From Colius striatus (lineage: Eukaryota > Chordata > Aves > Coliiformes > Coliidae): a stretch of 64,000 nt of DNA. The notes beneath the pieces are model-generated. The model saw only the letters and a list, made by a program, of their open reading frames with translations. It ran no database searches and was not told the DNA's origin. Positions 25,534 through 39,165 of the stretch are shown here, piece by piece. Each line of letters starts with the position of its first letter. The stretch's first letter is position 1. The stretch lies in the NCBI RefSeq assembly GCF_028858725.1, contig NC_084760.1, positions 79,056,367-79,120,366 on the forward strand. Direction: 5' to 3'. The translations under genes were made by a program, and so were the position numbers.

Positions 25534-28500
25534 CTTTCCCCTCCTTTTTCCAAAAGTTAAACAGCATCCCTAGCAAGGATTAAGGAGGTGTCTTGCTGCC
25601 AATCTTTATCACATTACAAGCTGATAGCTTATTCCTATGAGTTTTTTTCTGGCCCTTTTGCAGCTATTTGATGGTTCCTCCTCTCACCTTTTACCCATCT
25701 TGTTTTTTAACAGTATCTTGGTAGAGGGTTTTGATATGTGTTTTTAAGTGACCAAATAAAATTTGACAAATTGTTCACATCCTATACAATACTGCAGAGG
25801 TACTGGAGTCATGAGAGTAAAGCTTAGTTCTTGCTAGAATAGAAAGAGCCTGTATGGAGCAGAATATAGAAATTGTGAAGGATTTCTATAATCTGGATTC
25901 AGTACGGTGTTTCTTCTGGCTCTCATCCAACCTTCTGCACATTGATTTTTTTTTTTTTCAGGGCTTGTACATGAAGCCAAACAACCTTTGCATTGAACTC
26001 AGAAGTAAACTGATCACAAGCCAAAGATGAGTCCTCTCTCTGCAGGTATCTCAACCATTACTGCAGCATTTGTTGAGTGTGTCTTTATTTTTCTGGTTTT
26101 AATCTGCAGTGTGCTGACAGCCCCAGAAAGATCCTTTTTAACGGACTTTAATAGCAATGCAGTACTAAACTTATATAGCACCTGCCACACCAAGGTATCC
26201 CAATAGACTTTCCTAATAATAGAGTTTAAAGCTTCTGCTTTCACGAGCCAAAGGCAAGGCTCAAGAGAGCAAAATTAAGTTTGAGTTTTAAAATATTGAC
26301 AAGCTTGACATTATTAATTTCAAGAGGTGAATTCATCACTGCTGAAATGGATTGCAGGGGAGAAACCGGGGGAGGATCAGCAGAGACAGCACTGATCAAC
26401 TTATAACCACACACCTGGATAGGAACCCAGGAACAAAAAAACCTTTGTTCAATATGCAACAACTGCATGTTTACAGCTGTCTAACTCAATGTAATTAAAA
26501 TAAGTCATCCAGAAAAGCAACAGGAAGTCTGAAGTCTGAAGGCTTGCGGTATGCAATTTTGAGCTTTCATGCAGTACCTTCTATACAACATTCTACAACT
26601 ATTAATGGGTTACGTCTCCCTGGTAGCAAAAGCATCACAGTTATTGCAAACCAAGACACACAAAGATCAAATGATCTGTGCAAATGAATTCATAGTAGTA
26701 CTAACAGCAGAAACCCAGAAGCTCTGGTTTTCAGATTCCTCATCTACTCTTTAGACAATGAAGCTTTACAAAACTCCAAGAGGTCAATGTGGCACAAGTA
26801 AGACTTCTCTTTCATTTTGGTCCTAAGAATTTGTAAGTTATGTGCTATTAAGGCTACTAGAGCATTAATAACTGTAGCCTTTAACTGGTGTAAATTAGGT
26901 GTCATTTCCTTTCATCAACAAGATTTCATGGTTTTAAAGACAAGAAAGCAGGAGAAGAACCAAACCTTGTGTTTCCTGAGATGCTCAGTCTTTCAGCAAT
27001 AAATGAAACAAGTTGAAAACATCTTGCAAACCACCTGAAACAAGAATACAAGGAGATGCTTAAATGTTTAGAACATTTATGAGCACAGTTTAACAGATTC
27101 TAGAATGAGATTTTACTTCTTTTCAACGGAATTGGAAAGCTATTTCTTAGCTATCTGCACGAGCTGATGAAAACTGCTTCTGAACTGTGTCTGCAAAGTT
27201 CAAGACAGGACACACTTTCCAGTAGGAAATAGGGGATATGCTTTCTGAACATTACAACCAATATATACTTTTTGGTTCCATATCTTTTAAAGTTAAATGC
27301 ATCCTCAAATGATCACAGCTATCTTCTTACTCTCAAGTTATTTATCACATGTCCAATAAATTTGTGAGCACCAATCAGTGCATCAAGCTACAAGTTCCCA
27401 TTTGGAACTCCTAAATTATTTTTTTTATAATGGCAATAAATGATTTTGATTCAGACAGCACAAGTAACTGAAGCTTATAGATATGCAGAACTGAGCTTGG
27501 AAATAAGGCATTTTTATTTCTCTGCTGTAAGATTGCCCTCCTTGATTTTCAAACCATTCTCAGACATCTTGCTGCCAGGCAAAAGGTGACATGTAAAATG
27601 AGCTGTTGGTAGGAAAGGGTATGACTGAGCAGAAAGTATGCAGAAAAAAGGCGAAAAAGGAGCTTTTCTCTGAAAGAGAAAGTTTACAAGCAAACTCAAG
27701 CAGTGGAAAAAAACTGATCTGAGGACTCAAACTATTTTTATCATCCAATACATGAACTCCACCATTCATTCTCTCATAAGAAGTCCATTTATGATCCTTT
27801 GTTTGAGTGACTTTTGAAAGTGTGAGGAGGGACATTGCTCTGACTGAGCTCTGTCTGGCTAAGAACCACTCAGTGCCCTGCACCTAATCCACAAATTGCA
27901 CCATGACTTCTATTCACCTGTGGACAGAGCACACGACTCTAGAAACCAAAATGCTGAACTAGTGCCCTTGGGGTCCCCTATACTCATTTGGTGTTGGTAG
28001 AATCCAGATGGGTAAATCAGATAATAGATATTGAAGGCCCAGTTCTGTCCCTTTAAGAAAATATGGGACCACTGCCAGTGCTATGCAATGAAGAAGGTAC
28101 TTCCTTGGGTTAAACAGATCCAAAATCTGAAGAATTAAGCTAGCTCCTTCCAGCATTCCGATGCGAATATGATGAAGATATGTCCTGTTCTAAATGCCAC
28201 ACAGATCTAAGCACCACAGTGACACAGCATAAAATATGAGGCACACTGCATGGCAGAACTCCCCTCGGCTCATGCATCAGCTTGCATGAGCCAGGAAACA
28301 GGCAGTAAAAAAAGCTGCATGCTATCTTTTCTGTCATCACATCCAAAGCTGGGGCAAATAGTCATCAAGAAGAACCTGATGCTGGTACTCAGCAAAGAAT
28401 GAAAACAGTCTAGGATGGGTCTTGGACAGCCAAGAGAATCAGATAGCAGCGACAAAGGGACAAAGAAGATTTATAGGACTGACATGTCTAATTGGGTGTT

Positions 28501-30213
28501 CTTTCCTGAGAGATGTTGCCACGTGAGCAGGGGGTTTGGTTGGGGACTAACAAGCAGCCTTAGCGTCTTGAAGATTGAGGGAGGAGATGCTCACAGATTC
28601 TCTGGGAAAGAAATGAGCTTTTTGTTAGGTTTTATCCAGGGTTGGCACAGCATGGGAGGGCAAGAGAGAGGAGAGGGATTTTAATAAGTGGGTACTTTAG
28701 CCTGGGTTTTTTAGTAGTTTTACACATGTAGAGGACATTACACTTTTCATTTAGGAGCCCAGTACTACTGGGCACTTTCAAAACATAAATGTCCAAGGCA
28801 GTTCTGGCTTGATAAAGTTGCCAGTCAGGAATAGGGAGTACAGAGCAGATCAATATATAATGTAGAAGTCATCGTCATCAAACCACCTGCTTAACCAATG
28901 TCTAACAGTCTGTCTCCAGAAATAGACCACGAGACAAGCCTGGATGTAAGAGATTCTGCAGCAAATAATTAGAGATTAAGCTCCAGCTAACTACTGAAAG
29001 GTTGTTTCTCATCCATTTTTGCACCACGTCACCTATGCCTACATGTGTTTTACTTCAAACTTTATTTTCACACTCCTGAAAAAAAGCTAGCCATAGACTT
29101 CCTGCAGGGACATAAATTAGAGCCTAGGTTACAGTGTAAGCTGAATCCAAATGACACAGCTGAAACCTAGAGAGCAGAGTTTAATTTTAGTAGTCCTTCA
29201 ATGCCACTGTATTAAGCCTGTATTTTCCAACCTCTTTATTGCCCCTCCTTTTCCTCCAGCTTAGTAGAAGCCACCAGCTTGTTTCTAGAAAAGCTGAAAC
29301 CCAAACTATCACTACATGTTCCATTTCTTCCCCACTCAGCTTTCTTCAAAAGCCTGAAAAGATAGTACCTGAATGGGCTGCTCAGTGGGCTGAGTGCTGA
29401 GCCCTGGGTGCTCACTGGTAAGATAAGGGTATGGGGAGACACTGACACCTGCATGCAAACAGCCATGGGACACTGGCAAACAAAAGGCTCAGGCAGATGG
29501 ATGTCCTGCACTGGGGCACTCACTCTCTGCTTTCCAGGGCAAAGTACTGCAACAGCAAAAGCAATCACAAGGCTGTCCCACAGCAAGGTGACTGACAAGA
29601 TACATGGTCAAGTACTGACATAGGGTCAAAGAGAAGAGAGAAGAGAGTCCTTGGGAGAGACCTTGGCAACAGGAGGTCTAAAAAAACAGGAACAGACCTT
29701 GGGACAGATTGTGTAATTAAGGGGAGCTGGATATAACTGTATTTTAAAGATCTCTAGGGAAGCTTGCTCAGAACAGGTGCAGCAGCAGAGCTGGATCTGG
29801 AACTATGTAGACAGCTCTCACCATGTTTGTTAGCAGGTGCTGAAATCTCTGCTTTGAAAAAGTAGTTAGTTTTCTATCAAGAGCCCATGAAATTTTATCC
29901 ACTCTGTTGTTTAGAGGTCTACAGGAAAGTAACATCTTTGCAGGGTTTTCCTAGGCTGGACAAGCAACAGAACAGCTGTAGCAATGGGCCCTACGTCTGA
30001 GTGCTTTAACATTTCAAGCAGCTCCCCTTGCCTTTTTTCCCTAGATTTGTTTAATGAAACCATTTGGAACCATGACAATAGCTTATGTATGGCTGCTGCT
30101 GGTAACCAGGTTACCGATATCTTTTGAACATGCTAAGTAATTAAACGTAGCCACACTTAGTAAACAGAAATACTAACTTGTGGCTATGCCATGCTGTAGG
30201 ACTTTTTAAGTCC
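25534..30213. other. Intergenic DNA, possibly old ERV internal sequence at its left end
   Basis: The first few hundred bases (25534 to about 25900) may be the remains of retroviral internal sequence next to the LTR-like unit, starting with the candidate polypurine tract at 25534-25558, but no gag, pol or env reading frame survives. A run of T (25948-25959) follows. The remainder to 30213 shows no recognisable gene or repeat. Confidence 0.45.
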
Positions 30214-30216
30214 GTC

Positions 30217-30282
<66 letters not shown>

Positions 30283-30339
30283 TTCCTTCCTTCCTTCCTT
30301 CCATCCTTTTTCTTTCCTTTCTTTCCTTTCTTCTTTCTT
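30214..30339. repeat. CTTT/CTTC microsatellite, 126-bp polypyrimidine tract
   Basis: About sixteen CTTT units (to about 30280) pass into about five CTTC units (to about 30300) and then imperfect CTTTC units to 30339, almost without a purine on the + strand. Open frames across it encode only Ser/Phe/Leu or Lys/Glu/Arg repeats and are artefacts. Copy number is likely polymorphic. Confidence 0.97.
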
Positions 30340-33300
30340 AAAAAATTATCATGTTCTTGTGTTGCATTGATAGGACTTGCCTCCTCACCCTGGCTAAGAC
30401 AGCCTTTCTGACTGTTCAGTAATTTGCAATGCAGGAAGAGGAATGCAAATGAACTCGGAGGGAATGAGGTGCAACGATAGTCCAGTGGCTTTATATGCAC
30501 GGCTGAGTACCAGGAAGGTGAGAGGGACAAGGAGAGAGGAAACAGGAGCAGGACTGGGGACAGGGAGGTACACAATACATAGAGTATGAATAGAAGGAAG
30601 TAGGAGCTTGAGTGGCTCATAATTTAAATGACTATTAAGTGAAAATCCTAGCTACAACACTTGTGACAGTACTACTTTCCATTGTAACAACCAAGCACAT
30701 CATGTAAAGTGCCTGAGAATGGGCAATGCTTGTGGTGAATTCCCCTTTAGCAGGCAAAACTCCCTACTCACTATCCTGTCACTCTCTGTCACCACAAGAG
30801 CAGATCAGGCATCCTGCAGTCCCAATGAAACACTACTTGGTGTTACAGGTCCTTCCACACCAGATGCACTTTTCTGCTTCGTTTTTGGCTACACATACTG
30901 CTTACAGGCAGCTGTAAGGATTTTCAGTATCACATTTGTTATTTTAAAACTTTTTTACACCTACATAAATTGGTTGGATTGGAAGATCCATATAAATATG
31001 CTAGAGGAAGGAGCAAAACCAGGGAAGTTGTATCCAAAGTTTTTAATGAAACATCAAACTCTTTTAGAAACATTAAAGGAAAGATGAGTAACGTCTTCCT
31101 CTGCCCTTGACAGCTCTACACAGCACCATGTTTCTCCATCACAGCATCACAAAGACCACCTTGAGATGACACGAGCCACCCCTTTGACACTTCGGTCCAG
31201 CCACAGCACAGACGAATTCTTTTGTTAGTTGCCTATGTATACATGCAAACTAGCAAGGCTTTGAATCCCTTGCTGAAGACTTCTCCTGATATTATCATGG
31301 ATGTTGTGCTGATGCACTGTACTGCAGTAAATATGAGCTGCATCCAGTGGACTTTGCAGGCGGTGTTGGCGGTGCCTTCAGCTGAGATGTGCCAGCTCAG
31401 CATATATAAACCACCTGCTTCCAGGTGCTTTTATTTTGGCATTTAACTTTTTGAACCAGCTCAGTGCAGTCTGTTTTTCTTTAAAAAGGGATGTTCAGCT
31501 TGCAGTATATGCAGCACAGGGTCCCCTGCCTGGTTGCTGTAGCCCTTTTTCCCAGCACAGCTGAGGGCCAGGTGAAAGACCCTGCCTGTGAGAGTATCTA
31601 TCAGCATGGCCAGAAAGTGCTGGGGCAGGAGAGGGTCACAGTGTGTGGCCTTCTCTCTGGCCCAAAGTAGAGAGGTGATGTGCCCATCCCAGGAATGCAG
31701 GGAGGCATCACTTAGAATGAATAATGGCCATTGACACCTACTCCAAATCAGGATGCCTGGAGGATTTGTGTCACCTCCTGATCCTGAGGGTTAAGGAGAT
31801 CTTTCCCTACTAATTGGAGGTAACAACAATACTTCACTAACAACCACAGCTGAGAGCTGTTGACTATAAATCGGCTGGTAGAGCTGGTAGAAATTCTTGG
31901 ATTCTTTTCTTTGAAAATAGAAAAGCTGAAAGCTTTCTTCTTCAAATAACTGATTAGAAAAAGGCCTACACTGACATGGCCTTAATCCAGTTTTGACTAT
32001 GAGTAACAGAATAGGAGAACAGGATAGTTTGTCTCAGACCCCAATTTGAGGTGTTAAACTGTCACATTGCTTCAGAAACAGATGCTGTTATAGACAAAGC
32101 CACTGTGTCAGCTTTTCCCTTAGCCTCCTTAAACCTCTCATGTCTCTGCTAACCACTGCTGTGGGGGTTAATAAAGGAATAAGTAAATTCAGTGGGCAAC
32201 ATAGTTGAGAGTCCTAGCAATGCTGGCCAGCTTCAGGAGGCTAATTGTGACAGTAAGGTCTTGAGGATACCTGCTCAGAAGTCTCTTGGGATTTTTATTT
32301 CTTCCCAACAGCTTGTTGATATCTTCCCTTTTCCTACCCTCCTGTTACTCTTTTCTCCATTTTTATGACTTCTGCCTGTGGTATTTCACTGAAATATTTT
32401 CAGCTGATTAACCACTGACCTGTCCCCATGTTCTACCTCCTCCTGTCAGCAGTCTTCAAGATGTACCCTGTAACCTGTCCCTGTGTTGAAAAATTCAATG
32501 TAAAATGTAATAATCCCCTGAAATCCATTTTCAAACTCAAATAGTGACTCATCCTCTCTCCTACATGACATAGGGGTGGTTAGGCATACAGGATCGTCAG
32601 CGTTTCTGTGCCAGCACTTGGCTCTGGACCAGAGTGTGGGTATTCATGCTGGTCTTCTGGCCAGACTTGTTCCACTCACATTCTTATTTGTCCTATGAAT
32701 CCACACATTCGCAACCCATGCAGGCCAGACTCACTGCTGAGGTCAAAGATGGGTTTGGAAAGCTAGAGGGATGAGTGAACATTCAGAAAGTGAAGTTAAG
32801 GATCAGCAATGAGTCAGTTTCCGTCTCCACTTTCTGTCTCAGCTACAACTACAATGTCACTGTGTGGCTCAATTTCTTTCTCTTGCAGCTGAGCCAAAGT
32901 TTCTCCCCATGTCTGATATCTTGTCAGAAGTATCTCCCTAACCACTGCTTCATTTCCAGATTCCCAGTCTTACTTCTCACAGTGCCCTGGAAACCATGCT
33001 TTCACAGTGTGCTCCTCTGGATTCTTACCTGCTGCCTGCACGCTTGGTTCCTCCCAAGTTTCTTGCCTGACTGAAAGCAAATGGAGTATCCAGACTTCAG
33101 CAGTAGTATGTTAAAGTGAAATGCTTTGCAGCTTGACAGAGGGAGGTACAGAGATCCCCTGCTCTGATTCTAAGGAAAATCCAAAACTTTAGTATGCTCC
33201 TTACCTTCAGAGAGCATCATCTCCTCACCCTCTGGCATACACCCCAGCTTTTCCAGACAGGAATTGCAGCTCTCCCCTTGAGGTGAAAGATGCCTTTGGA

Positions 33301-36300
33301 TCTCAGCATTTCCAGTCTGGAGACAGGAGAGCAGAGTAGACCACAGTGGATGTGTTTACTGCAGGAAGCAGGATGGGACTCTCTGCAAAAGCCCCTCAAC
33401 AACTATCCTCTCTCTCCCTCTTCAACCTCTGTCCAAAGCTGCTGGCTGCTGCCCTGACTTGTGAAGGACAAGCTGCTCAGGGCCACTACCTCCTCCAAAC
33501 TTTCTTCCTTGTATTCTGCCTTGATGCAATGGTCGAAACAGTAAATCTTGAGGCTCCCTGACAAGCTGGAGGGCTGCCTCTCAGCCTGAGATCAGGAGGC
33601 ATTTAAGGGGATGAGTCAGGTTTGATCACCACCATGAGCACTGGCCAGTTCAGCAGATGCTCCTGTGTGGTGTGACACTTGTGGTTGACTGCATAGTATC
33701 CCTGCCGACCAGCCTGCAAGTCCACCAGGAATCTGCCCAGCCATTTTCAGCCAAAAGCTAGGGAAATGCTTCTCAGAGAAGTTGATCTGAAAGGCAAAGG
33801 GACTGAGTACAAATGTGGCAGCTCAGCCATATAGCATAAAGGAAAGCTATCAGTATGCACACAACAGGGGAAACTGTGCCATGGGTACAACTGTTAACAC
33901 TTTAAACTTGTTTTATAACAGTGTCAGACAAATCTGAAACAGCTGTTCTGTACGTTCTGCATTTCCAGCAGCAATGATTTTTTTTATTATCATTATTTTT
34001 ACTTGCTGTAAAATAAATTGGTGCTGCCGCTTACAAAATTACCCGAGCTGCACTTCACGACTTCTCTTCTGATCTTGCTGTGATCACATAGATACCATAA
34101 ACGGCAAGATCAGGGTTTGCTCTGTTAACATTGGTGCCACAGCCCTGAAAAAGCTGAATGTTGGATACATTATGGAGAACAGGCAGGGACAGCAAGGGAG
34201 AACTCTCAGCTCCCATTTTACATTCTCTAAGGCATTTTGTCATTGAACTATTGAATACTTTCTCATGCTGCCGAGCAATTAAGCCTCCCTGACACCCAGA
34301 GTGTTTATGAGGGAATTACTGCTCATCTGAGCCATGCTCAGAAACACCAGGTCAGAAGTCAGAGAATTGACAAACCTGTTGAGGTGCTTGGAAATATGTT
34401 CAGCTGCCGAGTCCTTGGTCTGACATCAAGCAGTGGAGGAAGGAGCAGAAACAGCTTATTTTCAAAGAGACTGCCAGGGGCAGGCACCTTTCAGTCTAAT
34501 GAAGGCTGAACTGTTTCATATTTATACAAGATGAGAATTTTATTATGCTTGTTTATCTGTGCTGCAGTAGGACCCAGAAGACTTAGGTGCAGACAAGGTC
34601 CTCTTGTACTAGGCATTATGAAAATGATGAAGTCAGGTAAAGAAAAAAGAGAAAATATATCAAAGCCACAGATCTTCTACCTTTCCATTTAAATTCTTCT
34701 GGCCTAAGCTCCTCCTTCAAAGGAACATGCATGTATAGTGCTTTGTTTATTTTTACCCGTTTAATTTATAAACCAGGTAGTTGAAGCAAAGATTATTTGG
34801 GACACCACTGTCAAATGAATCTGGACTCCACGAGCAGAGAAAGTGGGTCTTGGGGATTGCCAAAGAAGTACCCAAAGCATGAGCTCGGCAGGAGCTCTGC
34901 ATCGGTTGCTATATTGGGAGTTGAGCGACGTAAACACTATTCCTAGATCTGCAGGTGTCTTCTTGTGTAAACCTAGGCAGCTTGCTTCACGTTCCAAGGC
35001 TGCTTTCCTCCTGATAAAATTGCTGTAACAATGCTTACCTTATTATTTTTTTTTTAAGGTACTGGAGATCGTTTGCAAAAAGAGCTTTCAAAGCCTAAGA
35101 ATGGTCTTTGCTGAGTTTGCTATCCAGCATCAGGAAATGCCTGGCACAATGTAATCATCATTACACATTCATAAGTCTCATAGTTTATAACAATAATAAA
35201 AGTTTTGGCTTCCATAGAGCATTTACAGGTTTATTTTTCTGTGAATTATTTCAGTATTAGTCACTGTCACATCTGTGTAGCGTCACTAACCACTTTTGTT
35301 TTCCAGGCATCCTCTCCCCTTTTAGTAAATCTTACCTAATGTTTAGATTTAAAAAACAAAACAAAACCAAAAAAAACCCCAAAACATTTTATCTGTCATT
35401 TTTAGACTAGCCTGGAATGTTTAATTGCACATCATTTTTTGCATTTGAGCTTTTCTCAAAGTGTCCTGGATTACATAAGGGGCAGGAAGGGGATGTAATA
35501 TATCTGTGAAATAAGTAAAAGTATTATTCATAAAAATTGTCTCTGTGTAAGTCATATCTGTGCAAATGGCATATGGCTGTGTTAAGTCTTCTCTTCCACT
35601 CTGGACTCTCCATCCAGCCATTAACTGCAAAGAAACAGCACTGTTATTCACAGTAATAATAATAGCATTTGCTCATTTCTAAAACTGCCATCCAATATAG
35701 GTTGATTCATCAGACTGTCCACGAGATTATTATTGTTTCCATTTCAGAAAACAAATCTGAGGCACGGGGAGTCTTGAAATAACCAGGAGAACATCTAAGT
35801 CCTGACTCTAAATCCTGTGCTGTAACTATTTAAACACATCCTTTAGTTTCCAAACTAAAGTGTTATGTTTTAAAAAAGTCACAGCCACAAAAGCCTTCTA
35901 ATCTACATAACTCAAGTTCATAATTCACGGTTGGTTAAATTTGTAAATATTTTTTCTGCTTTGTCAACACAACCAAGGTTGAGAGCCAAGAGGAATTCAG
36001 TTTGTCTTCTTTAATCTGGAGACTTCCTTCAAGCAGCAAAGAAGACTGGAGTTGGATTAACTGGGGCCCAAGTCAGAGGCTAAGGTGCAGGTACTTCTCT
36101 CTTCAGACTGCTTGCACTGTCACCTAACTTAAACCAAATGAATAAGCAAAGCTGCAGGCGTTCAGCTGGATCACACCCTGCTATGCCAGGTGTGTACAAA
36201 AATAACAAGACACACTTCCCAATCTAGAAAATGAGATGAGCTATGCATTGAAGAGCAGGCATTTGAAAGCCTGGCAGCCTTGCTCCCAATTCAGCCAATC

Positions 36301-38349
36301 TTTCACACGGTTCAGTTGCCTTTTCTGAGGTCACATCTGTGTTGCTGACTTGCTGCAGGTTAATGTCTTCATGGTCCACAGCCTATGCCCTGAGCTCTAG
36401 TGAATCATCGGTGCTGTTCACCTCCATCATTAGCTATGACTATAGCTCAGACACATCCCCTTCCACTGCCCTTTCCCACATGCTCCTTTTATTTTTTCAG
36501 CCTCAATACAGGGTTTAACAAGAATGATCTTCTGAAAGAAAAGATTTCACTAAGAATATCTGCCTACTGGAGAGGAATAAAAAGTGGTGATTATTTCAAT
36601 CAGTTCAAGAGTCTCTCTAACAGATTGGCACCACATGAGTCACTTTTATCATTTTATGGCAATTTACATCTCAAGATGAGAAAGAAGATGTACAATGCTT
36701 GTGACTTTCTTCACCTGCTCCACTTTATAGTTGTGCACGTGTATCTCAATTGAGCAATCATGTTTATACTAAAATAAACCAACCCCAAAATGTACTGATT
36801 ATATACAGATACAACCTTTTCTAATATATGTTAAAAAAAAGCACTTGAGAAACAAGAGTATTTAATTGTGGCTTCTAAATCCAGTGTAGTGCCTCATGAT
36901 CTTGTGAAGTCTGCTACAACATCTAATCTTGCAAGAAGGTTGTTTGAGCCAGAAGCATCTCAATGAGACGTAGAAATCAGATTTCACCATAAGAACATTC
37001 TCCATATATGTCCTTTTTTACATCTTTTACTAAACTCTGTGTGTCCTGCTGGCAAACACCTTCCCAAATGCAATCGTTCCCAAACTGCAAATATTACAAT
37101 TTTTAAGTATTCAGTGTCTGCAGGCTGTATTTTGGTTGCTCTTCTCTGCACTCTCCGATTTGTCTGCAAAAAGATGCCTGGAGAAGAGCTGCAGGGGCAG
37201 CTACTGGTAGTACAGGTAGCCAGTACAAAAGACAAAAAATTTTATTTTCTATCGATTTACTGGTTAAGAGCGCTGCATTAATGAAGCTGGGGCTATTTCC
37301 TTCAAGTACTCTCTTCTCTTAACTCACTCAGCAGTGCTATCTCAGCAGCTAGGCTCCTCAGGAAGTTGTGCCAAGAGGAAGCTCTTGTGCTTCAGTGCAC
37401 AGAGTAGCACGCAGCCACAGATACTTTAAAGAGGGCTGGCAGTTGGATCAGTAAACATGTCAATGAGAACTCTCAACAGACATCTTGTCTCCATTGTACC
37501 ACTCAGTAATATTCAAAGTCACTGCTGAGGAAGAGCAGCAACTGACTGAGCTACCAAAGCACTAAAGAACCACTTGATGCATTGACAGGGAGTCAGGTAA
37601 CCCCAGACTCAGAAGTCTGATAAAATGACTGGTTTTAGTAAACTTTGTCACAAACCAGTATCTTCAAAAGATGCTTCTTTACATGGCTTCAACTGAATTC
37701 TAACTTTTTATTAACAACTTTGAAGTGTGCCTTTGTATGTATTCCATCACTACTTTTCTCTGGCATTAATTAATTTGATATAAAATTCTTTAAAAAGCTT
37801 GAATATTCAAGCCAAGGGGTTGTTGGCAGGATTCATTAGTTGCTCACAAGGATCTACATACTCCAGGCCTTTTTAAAGATATCTATTATTTTCAATGGTC
37901 AATAACCTTGGTTTTCAGTGCAAAGCAAAAACCAAAGCATAACAGTGCCTCAAGAATTTATCCAAATTTCACCATTATTGACACATCACTATTTTACCAC
38001 ACAGCATTCCTCACTCAGATATAAAAACTTCTAGCAGGGGGTCAGCAGTATTTTCAATTCACAGGCTAAAGGAACCTACAGTGAGTGCAAGACTGCAGGT
38101 TGCTCAATGCCACTTGCTAAACCCCTACAGCAACTACAGACCAGATGCTTGAAACTCCCCTCTCCTTTCCCCTTAGTCAAAGGGGATCTGTCAGTAATCG
38201 TTGTCTCTACGCTTCCTTGCTTGCTGTACCTTACCTCTCACAGGTCCCTTTCTCTGGGGCTGAAGTGACCTGCTCTCCCCCAGCTTCAGCCAGCTCTCAG
38301 CCTACTATCCTCAGGCACTGAGCATTGTTTACCGCTGCCAAAGAAAGCC
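30340..38349. other. Intergenic DNA immediately upstream of the CpG island
   Basis: I recognise no exon. There is one old MIR-type remnant near 35725-35830 and a possible very old CR1 fragment near 37105-37165 that I could not confirm. Open frames such as 30719-31087 (122 codons) resemble nothing known. CpG frequency rises only from about 38200 onward. Confidence 0.6.
35725..35830 (-). repeat. Ancient MIR-type SINE remnant
   Basis: ATTATTATTGTTTCCATTTC, then AATCTGAGGCACGGGGAGTC, then CTAAATCCTGTGCTGTAAC follow the order of the reverse complement of MIR (a TATTATTATCCCCATTTTAC block, CTGAGGCACAGAGAGG, and CCAAAGCCCGTGCTCTTAACC). The copy is heavily mutated, as expected of an element that was active before the mammal-bird split. 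Confidence 0.6.
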
Positions 38350-38789
38350 CCGCGTACTTCAGACACCTAACCCATTTTATTTCATGCTTGGGGAAACCGC
38401 GGATAAACACCTACAGAATAAGCAGGAAACAGAAGACGAACCGTCACCCTCTGGCCTCCCCCCTGGCCTCCAGGCCTTCCTCTCAGCTTGTAGAGGCGGC
38501 GAAGCACGGAAGCAAACGGAGTACAGGGCAAACAAGGTGCGGCTCACCCTCCCGCATCGAGGTCCCTGGGAGGCGGCCACCTGCCAGGGAGAGACCCCGA
38601 CTGCGGACACGGAGGTCAGCCCCCGACACACTGGGCGGGCAACGACCAGCCTCTCTTGCACCTCGTCCCCGGCAGCAGCGGCTCGGACAGCTCCCGGACC
38701 AGGAGGATGAGGAGGGCGGCGCGGCCTGCCCAGCCTCCCCGTCCCTGGGCAGCGCGAGGGAGGCCCCCGGGGACCCGCTCGCCACCGAC

Positions 38790-38824
38790 CAACTTCCGCG
38801 TCGCAGGCCCTCCGCGCATGCTCA
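38790..38824. promoter_or_regulatory. Candidate ETS and NRF1 sites in the island
   Basis: AACTTCCGCG (38791-38800) resembles an ETS-family site and CGCGCATGCTCA (38813-38824) is close to the NRF1 palindrome. Such pairs are typical of CpG-island promoters. They lie about 640 bases upstream of the ZFAND3 ATG, so they may mark a separate or divergent start site. This is motif inspection only. Confidence 0.3.
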
Positions 38825-39158
38825 GCCAGCGCCAACACCCCCTCCCCCTGGTCTTCTCTGGCTGCACCACTCTGGTCCCAACATGAGGGAGGAGGCAAAA
38901 GATAAGCCGCGGCTCCAAGCAACTCAGCAAGCCTCAGCCCTCCCTAAGCCGCCTCACAGAAAAGTTCACTCCCATCTTGAGTCTATGAGTGCCTTCTAAA
39001 CTTTGCTTCTCGCCTAGTTCCCGCCCCGGATCTAATCCAGCTACCCCCGAGGATAGGCTATGGTACATGCCACTCCCAGCTGATCCGGTGGCTTGGCGAA
39101 ACCATCCCGCTCAGGACAGGGGGAGGCACGGCGCCGAAAGGGGACACACACGTATTGT

Positions 39159-39165
39159 TGAGTCA
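39159..39165. promoter_or_regulatory. AP-1 consensus site (TGAGTCA)
   Basis: A perfect TGAGTCA heptamer lies about 290 bases upstream of the ZFAND3 start codon, inside the CpG island. It matches the consensus for Jun/Fos dimers. A 7-mer can occur by chance, and occupancy is unknown. Confidence 0.35.

Noticed and set aside
30141..30620. 159-codon minus-strand frame with a Lys/Glu/Arg repeat
   Set aside because: Its middle is simply the translated CTTT/CTTC microsatellite.
37105..37165. Possible very old CR1 fragment (TTGGTTGCTCTTCTCTGCAC block)
   Set aside because: Only about 50 bases resemble the CR1 3' region and no neighbouring CR1 block is present in order.
38325..38999. 224-codon + strand open frame in the CpG island, with overlapping minus-strand frames (38377-38922, 38616-38930)
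   Set aside because: Long frames occur on several strands at once in GC-rich DNA with few stops. The translations are Pro/Arg/Ala/Ser-rich with no domain, and they overlap each other.
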